From DASRCB01 sp035653295 (GTDB lineage: Bacteria; Acidobacteriota; Terriglobia; Bryobacterales; Bryobacteraceae): 31,775 nucleotides of DNA. The DNA is taken from assembly GCA_035653295.1 (NCBI GenBank), contig DASRCB010000164.1:1-31775 (forward strand), given 5' to 3'. The notes below the pieces were generated by a model that had not been told where the DNA came from, made no database searches, and was given only the letters and a program-made list of their open reading frames with translations. How positions within the stretch are numbered: position 1 is the stretch's first letter; every line of letters starts with the position of its first letter. Position numbers and translations under genes: made by a program. Of the stretch, positions 16,281 to 24,749 are shown in pieces.

Positions 16281-17762
16281 ATGGTCGTTAAAACGTTCGT
16301 CTCTGCATTTTTGGGCCGGGGTCGCGCCCCGGTCCTGTTCTGGCTTTTCACCGCCATGACGGCCGGCGCCATCCTCATGTCCCTTGAACTGACCGGATTC
16401 CGGCTCTACGCGCCGTATTTCGGGTATTCGATTTACGTTTGGGGCGGCATGATTTCAACCATGATGCTGGCCCTCGCCGCCGGGTACTGGCTTGGGGGAC
16501 GGCTCGCGGATCGCGCTGAAGACGATTCCGCCCTGTTCATGACCATCGTTTTCAGCGCCGCGTACCAGTTAGTAATCCTCCTCAGCGCTCGACTGTTTCT
16601 TCCGGCGCTCGCGGATCTGGGAGATTTGAGCGGCGTCATCGGCGCCACGCTGATCATCTTCGTGCCTTCGATGACGGCCCTCGCCGCCGCGGGCCCCATG
16701 ATCATCCGCCTGTGCACGCTCAACTGCGCTGTCGGCTCAGCGGCCGGTCGCGTGTACGCGCTCTCTACGGCTGGCAGCATCGCCGGCATTCTCGCCACCA
16801 GCTTCGTTCTTGTCCCGCGGTTCGGCACGGAGGCAACGCTGAAACTGCTTTGCGCGGCCACGTTTCTGGCAGGCGCTGCCGGTCTCTCGCGGCGTCGTTC
16901 GGTCTTTACCGCGGCAATCCTTATCCCCGTCCCGCTCATATCGAGCGTCACCGGTCTCGGCTGGTCACGCGGCGCGCTGTGGGCCGAAGAATCCCCGTAC
17001 AATCTGGTGCGCGTTGTGCGCCGCGGAAATGAGCGTTTCCTGCAGCTGAATAACAGCTCCTCCGTTCAAACCGTCCAGGCGGATGCCGGACCCAGCGGAT
17101 ACTACTACGACGCGTTTGCGCTCGGGCCGCTGTTCACGCCGGGGCGCCGGATGCTCGTTCTCGGCATGGGCGGAGGAGCATCGATCCATGCCGCCCGCAT
17201 CACCGCACCGGATATCGATATCGACGCCGTGGAGATTGACGCCAAAGTCGTCGAAGCCGCGTGGCGCTGGTTCGGCATCCGGGAAAGCAATCGCCTCCGC
17301 ATCCACGTCGCCGACGCGCGTCGTTGGCTCGCCCGCACCAGGAGCGTGTACGATCTGGTCGAACTCGATTTATACCAGGGCGGCCCGTACATTCCGTTTT
17401 ACCTTGCCACCCGCGAATTTTTTCAGCTGGTTTCCAGCCGCATGAGCAGCGATGGGGTTGTCATGATGAACGTGTTCGATGCGGGTCCAAAGCATGAGCT
17501 GGTCTTCGCCGTCGGCGCCACCCTGCAACGCGTGTTCCCGTCCGTAATGGCCATACGAACCCAGAGCGCCAATTATCTGCTGGTGGCGTTTCGGCGAAAG
17601 ACGTCGCAGCAAACGGTTCGCGCAGTCCTGACCCGCGCTCCGCAGTTTCTCGATCGCTGGCGCGAAATTCAGCCCATGGCACCGCCTCCCGGAGCGCCCT
17701 GCTTCACGGACGATCTCGCTCCCATCGAGCAAATCACCCACCGCATGTTGCGATTCAGGTGA
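16281..17762 (+). CDS. Membrane-anchored spermidine-synthase-like protein
   Basis: The 493-residue product has an N-terminal membrane half (about 10-230) with roughly seven hydrophobic segments (TAMTAGAILMSLELTGFRL first). A C-terminal half (about 240-480) resembles spermidine-synthase or SAM-dependent transferases: MLVLGMGGGASIH is the nucleotide-binding loop, DIDAVEIDAKVVEAAWRWF the acidic loop, and VADARRWL the next motif. The classical polyamine-synthase catalytic region is altered (LVELDLYQGG), so polyamine synthesis is uncertain. Such fused proteins are often labelled 'fused MFS/spermidine synthase' and lack a proven function. It follows the secreted protein by nine bases. Confidence 0.82.
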   Translation: MVVKTFVSAFLGRGRAPVLFWLFTAMTAGAILMSLELTGFRLYAPYFGYSIYVWGGMISTMMLALAAGYWLGGRLADRAEDDSALFMTIVFSAAYQLVILLSARLFLPALADLGDLSGVIGATLIIFVPSMTALAAAGPMIIRLCTLNCAVGSAAGRVYALSTAGSIAGILATSFVLVPRFGTEATLKLLCAATFLAGAAGLSRRRSVFTAAILIPVPLISSVTGLGWSRGALWAEESPYNLVRVVRRGNERFLQLNNSSSVQTVQADAGPSGYYYDAFALGPLFTPGRRMLVLGMGGGASIHAARITAPDIDIDAVEIDAKVVEAAWRWFGIRESNRLRIHVADARRWLARTRSVYDLVELDLYQGGPYIPFYLATREFFQLVSSRMSSDGVVMMNVFDAGPKHELVFAVGATLQRVFPSVMAIRTQSANYLLVAFRRKTSQQTVRAVLTRAPQFLDRWREIQPMAPPPGAPCFTDDLAPIEQITHRMLRFR

Positions 17763-17854
17763 GCCACCGCCTGGCATTGTTCGTCTATCAAACCCGTCAG
17801 TTCGGATTCTCCTTTCGGGAGCGGATTCTGTCCACCGGCACGCTTGCCTTCCTG

Positions 17855-20698
17855 CTAGTGGCAGAAGACGGCGACAACTGCGCCCGTTCCCGCGTGGCCT
17901 GATGAGGGTCCGTAACCGCTGTTTGTCTTCACAACCACGATCATCGGCACATTACCGGAAATCGTACTGCCTGCCTGCGCGATGGAGCTTGATGCGATTA
18001 CCCCCATATAGGAAGGAACCGTCGCGGGCGGGTTGGAGCTGTCTCCCGGAGCGCTGGTCCACCCACCACCGCAGCTCTGGGGAGCTGTGCCGGCGAACCC
18101 CTTGAATGCCGAGGGCGCCGGACCTGCGCTCAACGAATTCAGCTTTGCCCACTGCGCGCCCCAGAATTCGACCGAACCGCCTGGCGCGGCGTTCAGATTC
18201 CCAACCACCATCGAGCCTTGTGCGAGGAAGGCAAACAAAAGCACCGATTCCGAATCGTTGGCGGGCAGATAAAAACCGTCACCGGCAAACTTCGCGGCCA
18301 CGGTGTTCGGCCCAAGCGGCTGATTCACCAGAATCGAGCACGTTGCCAGGCCGGTTACGTCCGTTGCGCCGCTGCAGGTCTGCGCGCTGCCGCCGCTCCC
18401 GAGCGTAATCGCCACCGTCCGGCCCGATATGGGTGTTATCCCGTCCTCCTTCAGAGTGGCGGAAAATGTCGCCGTGTGACCGTTGGCGATCACGGTAGCG
18501 CTGCCGGACGTTATCTTGAGCGTAGTCTGCTCTTTCGTGACCGTGAAGGTCGTGCCTGTTGAGCTGTCCACATAGAACGCATCCGGACCGAACGCCGCGC
18601 TCAGCGTGTACATGCCTGCGGGCTGATTCGGAGTCAACGTACAGGTTGCATTCCCCGATGGATCGCTTACGGCGGAACACGTCGGCGCACCTAATCCCGT
18701 GCCCAGGGTGAAGGTCACCGATTTGCCGGGGAGCGGCGCTCCATCGGTGGTGAGCTGCGCCTGTACCGTCGCTGGGTCGTCGAAATCCGCCGTGACGGCG
18801 CCCGAAGCCGTAAAGGCGAGCGCCGTTTGCTCCTTCGTGATCGTGAACGGTGTGGAAGCCGAGCTCCCCGCGTAGTCGCCGTCCGATGTGAACGTCGCCG
18901 TCAGCGTCAACACGCCCGCGGCATCCTGCGGCGTGATCATGCAACCTGCCGTGCCGGTGGCGCCCGTAACTGCTGAGCAGGTCGCGGATCCGAGCGTGAA
19001 CGTAATCGTCTTGTTCGCCACCGGGCTGCCGCCGCTTTTCAGAAGGGCCTCAACCAGGGCCGGATCGTTGAAATCCGAGGTTGTGGCGCTCGCCCCCGTG
19101 AACGCCAGGGTCGTTGCAGGCTCGATGCTCACACTTTGAGGCAGGGAAGGAATGCCGTTGGTGACCACAAACAGCTGACTCGCGCCCGTCTCCATGCCCG
19201 AGGGAACGTCGAAGCTGGTCGAGACGGCAGCGGAGCTTCCCACCGCCTCCACGCCCATCCGGCTGTGGTCGTGAGTTCGCGCATAGAACACGTGACCGCT
19301 GCCGTTGTTGCGGATGCGCACCAGCGGGTAATTGGTGGCCATCTGGGCATCGTCGCCATACGATGCGCCCTGTGAGAAGCCGTTGAACTGGCGGCCCGAT
19401 ACAACGTATGTGTTCCCCAGGCCAAGTACCGATGGAACGGAGTCAACGATCGGGCGCCACGCGTCCTGCGGCGCGCCGCCATTTGAATAGATTTGCGCGA
19501 CATCGGTGATGTTCTGATCGTAAGCAGTGAAAAGGACCTCACCCGTAGGCAGCAGCAGCATGCGTCCCTGATATGAGATAAGGCTGCTCGCGCTCGGAGG
19601 ATCGCTTACCTGGGTCAGGTTAGTTCCGTCCCATTCGAAGAAATGGCTCGGTGTGTTGAAAATACTGTACTTCGGCGGCGACCCGACCTGCCGGCACACC
19701 ACTGGGCTGGACTGCACCAGCACGTTGCCGTTAGGAAGCAGGGATGCCGGAGCGTCCGCCGCACCGTATTGCTTACTCGAGATACTCGGGAAATCCATGT
19801 TCGTGTTGTGCGCCCACGTTCCGCTGCTGATCGTGTATACGGCATTCTGCCCGGCCGGATTACCGGTGAAGTTAATGATCGTTCCATCAGGCCGCGATAC
19901 CGCGGGTCCGATTTCCTGGGAGTTGCAGTTACCCCCGGTGTCCGACAGCGAAACGCCCGCCGTGGATCCTGAGTTTCCCCACGTTTGCGTTGCCGGATCG
20001 TAGATTTCAAAGGAGTCTGCCGTTATGGCATCGACCGTGAGCACTTTCCCGTCGGGCAGGATAGTCCAGCCCTCCTCGTCGTTCCTGTCAAGCTTCCCTG
20101 TCGGATTCACTGCGGTGAAGGTAAGTGTGGACGGATCGAACGATGCCAGGTTGGTATTGTTGATGTTGGCGAGCAGCATCGTTCCGTTCTGCAGAATGAC
20201 GGACTGTGCGTCACCAATGTTTCCGGTACCGAAAGGTTCGGTAAGTTGCGTTGACCAGGTATTCGCCTTTGGGTCGTATAAGAAGCCAATATTCGTATCT
20301 ACCTGGTTGTTCCCGGTCTGGGCGTTGTATTCTCCGCCGATGACCACGACGCGCCCGTCAGGCAAAACAGCGGACGAAAAGTAAGTAGGTGCGTAAGTAC
20401 AGGGATTACAGGTTGTGCCGCTGACATTACTCGTATCGCGGCCCTGCGGCATATCCGCGATGGGTGGCGAATCCCACGTGCCGTTTGCGTAGCTGCCATT
20501 ATTATCGGGAGTCAGGCGGTGCCAGTGATTGGTACCGTATTCATGGCACATTGCGTCACCGTTCGTCAGCAGGACGCATGTTTCCGGATGTCCGGGAAAT
20601 GCGTGGGCCAGTGATGTCCATTGTGCGTAAGCAGAAACGGAATAACCCAGGCACAGGATTGTCCCGAGGCAGGCGGCATTAGCCTTGCGGACTCGCAT
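17855..20698 (-). CDS. Secreted kelch/galactose-oxidase-like protein with Ig-like repeats
   Basis: This 947-residue protein has a signal peptide (CLGTILCLGYSVSAYAQ, about 9-25). A kelch-type beta-propeller follows (about 26-430) with repeated VLPDGRVVVIGGEYN, ILPDGKVLTVD and LLPNGNVLV strands. A galactose-oxidase-like early-set domain (about 430-525) includes YARTHDHSRMGV. Three Ig-like repeats of about 100 residues (526-820), each starting near TKEQT, and an 80-125 residue C-terminal part complete it. It is likely an extracellular carbohydrate-binding or adhesive protein. I cannot identify the copper-radical ligands of true galactose oxidase, so oxidase activity is not claimed. GGAGGG before the ATG at 20698 fixes the start over an upstream in-frame one at 20749. 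It is convergent with the gene ending at 17762. Confidence 0.8.
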   Translation of the reverse strand: MRVRKANAACLGTILCLGYSVSAYAQWTSLAHAFPGHPETCVLLTNGDAMCHEYGTNHWHRLTPDNNGSYANGTWDSPPIADMPQGRDTSNVSGTTCNPCTYAPTYFSSAVLPDGRVVVIGGEYNAQTGNNQVDTNIGFLYDPKANTWSTQLTEPFGTGNIGDAQSVILQNGTMLLANINNTNLASFDPSTLTFTAVNPTGKLDRNDEEGWTILPDGKVLTVDAITADSFEIYDPATQTWGNSGSTAGVSLSDTGGNCNSQEIGPAVSRPDGTIINFTGNPAGQNAVYTISSGTWAHNTNMDFPSISSKQYGAADAPASLLPNGNVLVQSSPVVCRQVGSPPKYSIFNTPSHFFEWDGTNLTQVSDPPSASSLISYQGRMLLLPTGEVLFTAYDQNITDVAQIYSNGGAPQDAWRPIVDSVPSVLGLGNTYVVSGRQFNGFSQGASYGDDAQMATNYPLVRIRNNGSGHVFYARTHDHSRMGVEAVGSSAAVSTSFDVPSGMETGASQLFVVTNGIPSLPQSVSIEPATTLAFTGASATTSDFNDPALVEALLKSGGSPVANKTITFTLGSATCSAVTGATGTAGCMITPQDAAGVLTLTATFTSDGDYAGSSASTPFTITKEQTALAFTASGAVTADFDDPATVQAQLTTDGAPLPGKSVTFTLGTGLGAPTCSAVSDPSGNATCTLTPNQPAGMYTLSAAFGPDAFYVDSSTGTTFTVTKEQTTLKITSGSATVIANGHTATFSATLKEDGITPISGRTVAITLGSGGSAQTCSGATDVTGLATCSILVNQPLGPNTVAAKFAGDGFYLPANDSESVLLFAFLAQGSMVVGNLNAAPGGSVEFWGAQWAKLNSLSAGPAPSAFKGFAGTAPQSCGGGWTSAPGDSSNPPATVPSYMGVIASSSIAQAGSTISGNVPMIVVVKTNSGYGPSSGHAGTGAVVAVFCH
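18240..19122 (-). repeat. Three tandem Ig-like domain repeats (about 300 bp each)
   Basis: Within the kelch-like gene, the boundary sequence encoding TKEQT recurs exactly 300 bases apart (about 18521-18540 and 18821-18840). A third, more diverged unit begins near 19122. Each unit encodes ITFTLG or VTFTLG type strands and a Cys pair (TCS...C). Confidence 0.75.
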
Positions 20699-20747
20699 CT
20701 CTTCCCTCCGGAAGCGCTGATTAAGAACGGCTGCGCAGATCTCGGTC

Positions 20748-20777
20748 AAGATAACTTGGGGCTTCCCCGGAAGTCAA
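20748..20777 (-). promoter_or_regulatory. Promoter of the kelch-like gene
   Basis: On the minus strand TTGACT (20772-20777) and TATCTT (20748-20753) are 18 bases apart. Transcription would start near 20741, about 43 bases before the ATG. The spacer contains the palindrome GGGG-CTT-CCCC, which could be an operator. Confidence 0.5.
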
Positions 20778-20873
20778 GCTAAATTGATGCCGGAAATGTC
20801 CTGGGGAGGCGCAGCGTTCGCGCGCAGCTTGTCGCCTCTTGAGTTCTTGCGCTGAACCGAATGTGCCACGCCC

Positions 20874-20879
20874 TATAAT
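20874..20879 (+). promoter_or_regulatory. TATAAT -10 box upstream of the crystallin-like gene
   Basis: A perfect TATAAT lies about 147 bases before the ATG at 21027. The -35 position (GCTGAA, 17-base spacer) matches poorly. If used, the mRNA has a roughly 140-base leader. Confidence 0.4.
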
Positions 20880-21026
20880 CAAGGCGCTATACCCGGCCTC
20901 CTGTGAGAGCGGGCATGGATCAAATCACCGACGCGCGCACCAACATCGAAGTGCCGATGAGAGCCGGCGCTTCCGAAGGCTGCGCCCCAAATCGCGATGA
21001 CACTCAGAATGCAAAAGGAGAAGCGA

Positions 21027-21422
21027 ATGAAGAAGATGATTGCTGCCTTTATCCCGTTATGGTTTGGGCTGGCTTTGGTCGGCCAAAACCCGTGGACTTA
21101 CCGTGATCACCCCAACTGGGACGCATCCTGGAATCGGCGTCCGCTTCCCCGGCAGGGCGCGTGCTTCTTCACCGACCGAGACTTCCGCGGTAATCGGTTC
21201 TGTGTGAGCCGCGGGGACAGGCTGGATCGGCTGCCGGGCAATTTTGGCGATAACATTTCCTCCATTCAGCTGTTCGGCAGGACAAGAGTCATCGTGTACA
21301 ACGATCGGAATTTCCGTGGCGGAAACCGGGAGTTCCGGACCAGCATCGCGGACCTTCGAACCCAGCCATTCAGAGGCGGGCATACGTGGAACAACCGTAT
21401 CTCCTCCATCGTTGTTCGTTAG
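21027..21422 (+). CDS. Secreted beta/gamma-crystallin-like protein
   Basis: The 131-residue product has a signal peptide (MKKMIAAFIPLWFGLALVG). It is followed by two Greek-key motifs: ACFFTDRDFRGNRFCVSRGD and VIVYNDRNFRGGNREF. Each is followed by a calcium-site-like stretch, GDNISS and NNRISS. The second fits the crystallin consensus (N/D)(N/D)xx(S/T)S; the first has Gly at position one. The domain is about 85 residues, as in single-domain microbial crystallins, which bind calcium or act as protease inhibitors (I36 type). AAAGGAG seven bases upstream of the ATG at 21027 fixes the start; an in-frame ATG at 20997 lacks such a site. It is transcribed away from the kelch-like gene. Confidence 0.82.
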   Translation: MKKMIAAFIPLWFGLALVGQNPWTYRDHPNWDASWNRRPLPRQGACFFTDRDFRGNRFCVSRGDRLDRLPGNFGDNISSIQLFGRTRVIVYNDRNFRGGNREFRTSIADLRTQPFRGGHTWNNRISSIVVR

Positions 21423-21524
21423 AGGCATCAGGGAAGAGAACCGACCGCGAACGCTTTTCGACGTTCAATGACGTGCAGTCGCAGGCATGGTCTGCCGCCC
21501 TGCCGCTCAGCCTCATGCGCCGGC

Positions 21525-22397
21525 TCAGATCTCAACCTGCTTCAGGTAGCGGATGTCGGGCCCGATCTGCTCGATGGCGTTCTCGTTTTCATCTTCGACG
21601 AAATAGTAACGGACGTTTTGCCTGACCGCCTCGCGCAGGATGCCAGGAAAGTCGATCATCCCAGTCCCCAGCACGACGCTGTCTTTTTCGGGGACGTCCG
21701 CATCGGGAATGTTCACCGGTCCGCCTTTCACGAGGTCCTTCAAGTGCAGAGCGCGTACGCGGCCAGGATACCGTCGCAGGAACGTGACCGGATCCCCTCC
21801 GGCGTGCACGAACCAGAACACGTCCATTTCGAACGACACCAGCTTCGGGTCGGTCTTCTCGAAGAGGTAGTCGATAAGTTTGCGGTTGTTCCACGGCTGG
21901 AACTCCCATCCGTGCGGGTGCCACAGGAACTCATACCCGGCATCATGAACCTTCCTGCCGATATCGTTCAGTTTCGCCGCCGCGCCGACTGCCTGCTCAT
22001 AGGTGAACGGCGATTTGTGCTCCAGCCAGGAGAGCATGAGGTCCGTGGCGCCAACCGCCCTCGCCCAGCGGAAGGTCTCCTCGTAATTGCCGGTGCGGAT
22101 CTCGTCAACCCCCAGCGCGAAGCTGGGGCAGGTAAGGCCGGCGCTGTCCAACTCGTGGCGAAACGACTCAGGGCTATAGTCCTTCATCGGACCCGTCTCT
22201 ACCTGCTCATATCCGAGCGCACGGACTTGTTTGAGCACTTCGGGGACGTGGCCCGGAAGTTCGCGGCGAACACTGTACAGCTCGAGACCGACGGGGCGGT
22301 CGAACCTGCGCGGGTTGCCGCGGCCGACGACCTGAAGCAGGCCGGCTACAGCAGCGGAGCGGGTCAACTGGGTGAGAAATGTGCGTCGTGATTTCAT
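21525..22397 (-). CDS. Exported sugar isomerase/epimerase-like TIM barrel
   Basis: This 290-residue protein belongs to the xylose-isomerase-like/AP-endonuclease-2 family of sugar isomerases and epimerases. It begins with a Tat-type signal (KSRRTFLTQL, then a hydrophobic stretch) and probably acts outside the cytoplasm. Core motifs are VGLELYSVR, FLWHPHGWEF, FEMDVFWFVHAGGDP (metal-site region), ALHLKD and GTGMIDF, followed by YYFVEDE. Metal-binding Glu/Asp/His residues look present. No strong ribosome-binding site is seen at 22397. It is divergent from the Gfo/Idh/MocA oxidoreductase; such pairs often act on the same sugar (inference). Confidence 0.85.
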   Translation of the reverse strand: MKSRRTFLTQLTRSAAVAGLLQVVGRGNPRRFDRPVGLELYSVRRELPGHVPEVLKQVRALGYEQVETGPMKDYSPESFRHELDSAGLTCPSFALGVDEIRTGNYEETFRWARAVGATDLMLSWLEHKSPFTYEQAVGAAAKLNDIGRKVHDAGYEFLWHPHGWEFQPWNNRKLIDYLFEKTDPKLVSFEMDVFWFVHAGGDPVTFLRRYPGRVRALHLKDLVKGGPVNIPDADVPEKDSVVLGTGMIDFPGILREAVRQNVRYYFVEDENENAIEQIGPDIRYLKQVEI

Positions 22398-22521
22398 AGC
22401 GTGTAAGCGATCAGCCTACCGCAGGTGAATGGCACAGCAGCGTGTGAAGGCGCGGACCGCGAATCGGCTCTCAATAATCGGCGCCGCGGCCTGGCGGCAA
22501 TCTGATAAGATCGGCTCCGCA

Positions 22522-23826
22522 ATGCGACGACGCGATGTACTTTCTTTATCGGCGGCTGCGGCGCTCTCAGTTGGCGCGCGCCGCATTCTCGGGGCCAACG
22601 ACCGTGTGCGAGTAGCGGTAATCGGGCTCGGCGGGCGCGGCGGATATCACCTCGGTAAGTACCTGACGCTCGCCGAAACCGAGGTCACGGCCATCTGCGA
22701 TGTCGACGAGAACGCGATTGAGCGAGCGCAGAGCCGCGTGGCGAAAGCCGGACGCCAGCCGGTGCGTCAGTTCACGGACATGCGCAAGGTCTTCGAGCTG
22801 AAGGAAGTGGATGCTGTTTCCCTTCCGTTGCCGAATCACTGGCACGCGCTGGCGTCGATTTGGGCGATGGAAGCCGGCAAGGACGTGTACTGCGAGAAGC
22901 CGGCCAGCCACGACCCGTGGGAGAGCCGGAAAATGATCGAGGCCGCGCGGAAGCATGCCCGCATGCTGCAGATCGGATCGCAGGGCCGCAGCATGGGGCA
23001 CAAGATCGAAGCCATGGACCTGCTGCACAGCGGCGGCATCGGCAACGTCTACATGGCTCGCGGGCTCTGCTTCAAGCGGCGCAACTCGATTGGCCACAAA
23101 CCCGACACGGATACGCCTCGCGGCGTGAACTGGGACCTGTTTCTCGGCCCCGCGCCCATGCGGCCCTTCAACGAGCTGCGCTTCAAGTACAACTGGCACT
23201 GGTTCTGGGACACCGGCAACGGCGACATCGGCAATCAGGGCGTTCACGAGATGGACATCGCGCGGTGGGGTCTCGGCATTCCCGATTCTCACGGTCAGCT
23301 GAAAAGCGTGAGCTCGGGCGGGGGCAAGTACGTCTACGATGACGATCAGGAGACGCCGAACACGCAGATCGCACGGTTCGATTACGGCGACAAGGAGCTG
23401 GTCTTCGAGGTGCGCGGCTTGCCCACCGGTCCGGAAGGTGGATTGAAAGTTCGCGGCGGAAACACCATTGGCGATCTGTTCTACGGAAGCAGCGGCTATC
23501 TGGAGATGGACGACGACGGGTACACGGTATACGACGAGCAACACAAAGTGGTTAAGCAGCGCCCGGCGGACAAGGGTGACGAAACGGCGCCGCACATGCA
23601 GAACTTCATCGCCGCGGTGAAGAGCCGCAACGCGAAAGACCTTCACGCCGGCATCGAAATCGGCGCCACGTCAGCCGATCTGTGCCATTTCGCGAATATC
23701 AGCTATCGGGTGCGGCGCACGCTGCAGTGGGACAATGCAACTCAGAGCTGGGCCGGGGACGCGGACGCCAATGCGCTGATGCGGCGTCCGGGGCGCGAGC
23801 CGTACGTCATCCCTGAGAATGTCTAG
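22522..23826 (+). CDS. Exported Gfo/Idh/MocA-family oxidoreductase
   Basis: The 434-residue product starts with a Tat-type signal (MRRRDVLSLSAAAALSVGARR), then a Rossmann fold (VRVAVIGLGGRGGYHL; ICDVDENAIERA). It has the family motif YCEKPASHDPWE and a C-terminal substrate domain with WHWFWDTGNGDIGNQGVHEMD. NAD(P)-dependent oxidation or reduction of a sugar is expected; the substrate is unknown. The frame is open back to 22429, but the Tat signal places the start at 22522. No ribosome-binding site is obvious; TAAGAT 11 bases before the ATG may be a -10 box of a very short leader. Several Acidobacteriota and Planctomycetes carry many such exported paralogues. Confidence 0.88.
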   Translation: MRRRDVLSLSAAAALSVGARRILGANDRVRVAVIGLGGRGGYHLGKYLTLAETEVTAICDVDENAIERAQSRVAKAGRQPVRQFTDMRKVFELKEVDAVSLPLPNHWHALASIWAMEAGKDVYCEKPASHDPWESRKMIEAARKHARMLQIGSQGRSMGHKIEAMDLLHSGGIGNVYMARGLCFKRRNSIGHKPDTDTPRGVNWDLFLGPAPMRPFNELRFKYNWHWFWDTGNGDIGNQGVHEMDIARWGLGIPDSHGQLKSVSSGGGKYVYDDDQETPNTQIARFDYGDKELVFEVRGLPTGPEGGLKVRGGNTIGDLFYGSSGYLEMDDDGYTVYDEQHKVVKQRPADKGDETAPHMQNFIAAVKSRNAKDLHAGIEIGATSADLCHFANISYRVRRTLQWDNATQSWAGDADANALMRRPGREPYVIPENV

Positions 23827-23879
23827 CCCGTATCGGGCCAGCGCCCCGCGCGCAGCCTCCGCCTGGCGCAGGCTGCGCG
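23826..23879. terminator. Tandem hairpins between convergent genes
   Basis: GCCCG-TAT-CGGGC (23826-23838) is followed by a perfect ten-base-pair stem, CGCGCAGCCT (23849-23858) with AGGCTGCGCG (23870-23879). They lie between the stops of the oxidoreductase (23826) and the PEP-CTERM gene (23916), so they could stop transcription from both sides. No T-run follows. Confidence 0.55.
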
Positions 23880-23915
23880 GCACGACGGCGAATGCGATTG
23901 AACAGGGTGCGGCGC

Positions 23916-24593
23916 TCAGACCCCCGTGCAGGCAAGGCGCTTCAATGCCGCGGCCAGCGCGAGGCCGCCGCCGAGCAAGAGCAGCGTTCCGGGTTCGGGT
24001 ACCGCTGTCGCCGCGAAAGAGCCGAGGACGCCTACGGGTCCGGTGTGACTTCCGGCGTTTGGATTATCCAGCAATTTGGTTGCGTTCGCGTCGGCTGCGG
24101 CATAGGCCGGGGCGCTGGTTCCGGGAAGAATCCCGTTACTGAAGAACTCGCCCACATAGCCTCCGGAAACATTGAACGCGATGCCATAGACGTCAAGGTC
24201 ACCGCCCGAGAAGGGGTAACCGGGGCAGTCGGCGGGAGAGTTTCCGAGCGGGAAAAACAAATCGTCGTACGACAGGCCTCCACTGGTGAAAGCAACGGGA
24301 TTGGCTGCCGTGGCTGTAACGCCTGTAACGTACGACAGTGGCAGGTACAAACCAGTAATGTTGCCGGAGATGCCTACATTCAAATCAGAAAAGGAGCCGC
24401 TGATCCCGGTGACTTCGTACGTGTCCGTGGCTGTGACGCCGGATGTGTCCGAAGGTGCAAGAACCGCGGTGAGAGTTCCTGAACTGGTGATGCCCCCGCC
24501 AGTAAAGGAAAAATTGAACGTATCGGCGCTCGCGAGTGGCATCATCGCCATACCGATGATTGCGGCGCATGCTACGTTCGCAGCGATATTCAT
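23916..24593 (-). CDS. PEP-CTERM sorting domain protein
   Basis: The 225-residue protein has an N-terminal signal peptide (MNIAANVACAAIIGMAMMPLASA) and a beta-rich middle typical of surface proteins (FNFSFTGGGITSSGTLTAVL). At the C-terminus are the PEP-CTERM elements: VPEPGT, a hydrophobic stretch (LLLLGGGLALAAAL), then a basic end (KRL). Such proteins are recognised by an exosortase (EpsH type) and placed in the envelope or extracellular matrix. No exosortase gene is in this window. GAGGAGG about 11 bases before the ATG (24593) supports the start. Convergent with the oxidoreductase. Confidence 0.88.
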   Translation of the reverse strand: MNIAANVACAAIIGMAMMPLASADTFNFSFTGGGITSSGTLTAVLAPSDTSGVTATDTYEVTGISGSFSDLNVGISGNITGLYLPLSYVTGVTATAANPVAFTSGGLSYDDLFFPLGNSPADCPGYPFSGGDLDVYGIAFNVSGGYVGEFFSNGILPGTSAPAYAAADANATKLLDNPNAGSHTGPVGVLGSFAATAVPEPGTLLLLGGGLALAAALKRLACTGV

Positions 24594-24611
24594 CTACTTT
24601 CATCCTCCTCA

Positions 24612-24648
24612 CGCCAGGGCTGCTGGCGAACGTCGTGTTAGACAACAC
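24612..24648 (-). promoter_or_regulatory. Two inverted repeats in the PEP-CTERM leader
   Basis: CGCCAG-GGCTG-CTGGCG (24612-24628) and GTGTT-AGAC-AACAC (24635-24648) are perfect short repeats just upstream of the PEP-CTERM ribosome-binding site. They could be leader hairpins or an operator. No promoter was clear. Confidence 0.3.
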
Positions 24649-24749
24649 ACTCGCGCCGGATGTAACAGGAAAGATGAAAGGAATCGCCAGTCACCGCTAC
24701 ATAGCCGCGCGCGGCGTCACAAGCGGCGATCGAGGGCTGCCGGCCTGCT

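Larger units (their letters stand above)
20699..21026. other. 328-base divergent intergenic region
   Basis: It holds two outward promoters: one toward the kelch-like gene (20748-20777, minus) and a TATAAT toward the crystallin-like gene (20874-20879, plus). Nothing else protein-coding is convincing; short open frames here lack start signals or a recognisable product. Confidence 0.5.

Noticed and set aside
20903..21106. Short plus-strand frame upstream of the crystallin-like gene
   Set aside because: It overlaps the start of a better supported gene, has no ribosome-binding site, and contains no signal or domain.
24635..24648. GTGTT-AGAC-AACAC as part of a transposon end or attachment site
   Set aside because: No matching copy, target duplication or recombinase gene was seen nearby.
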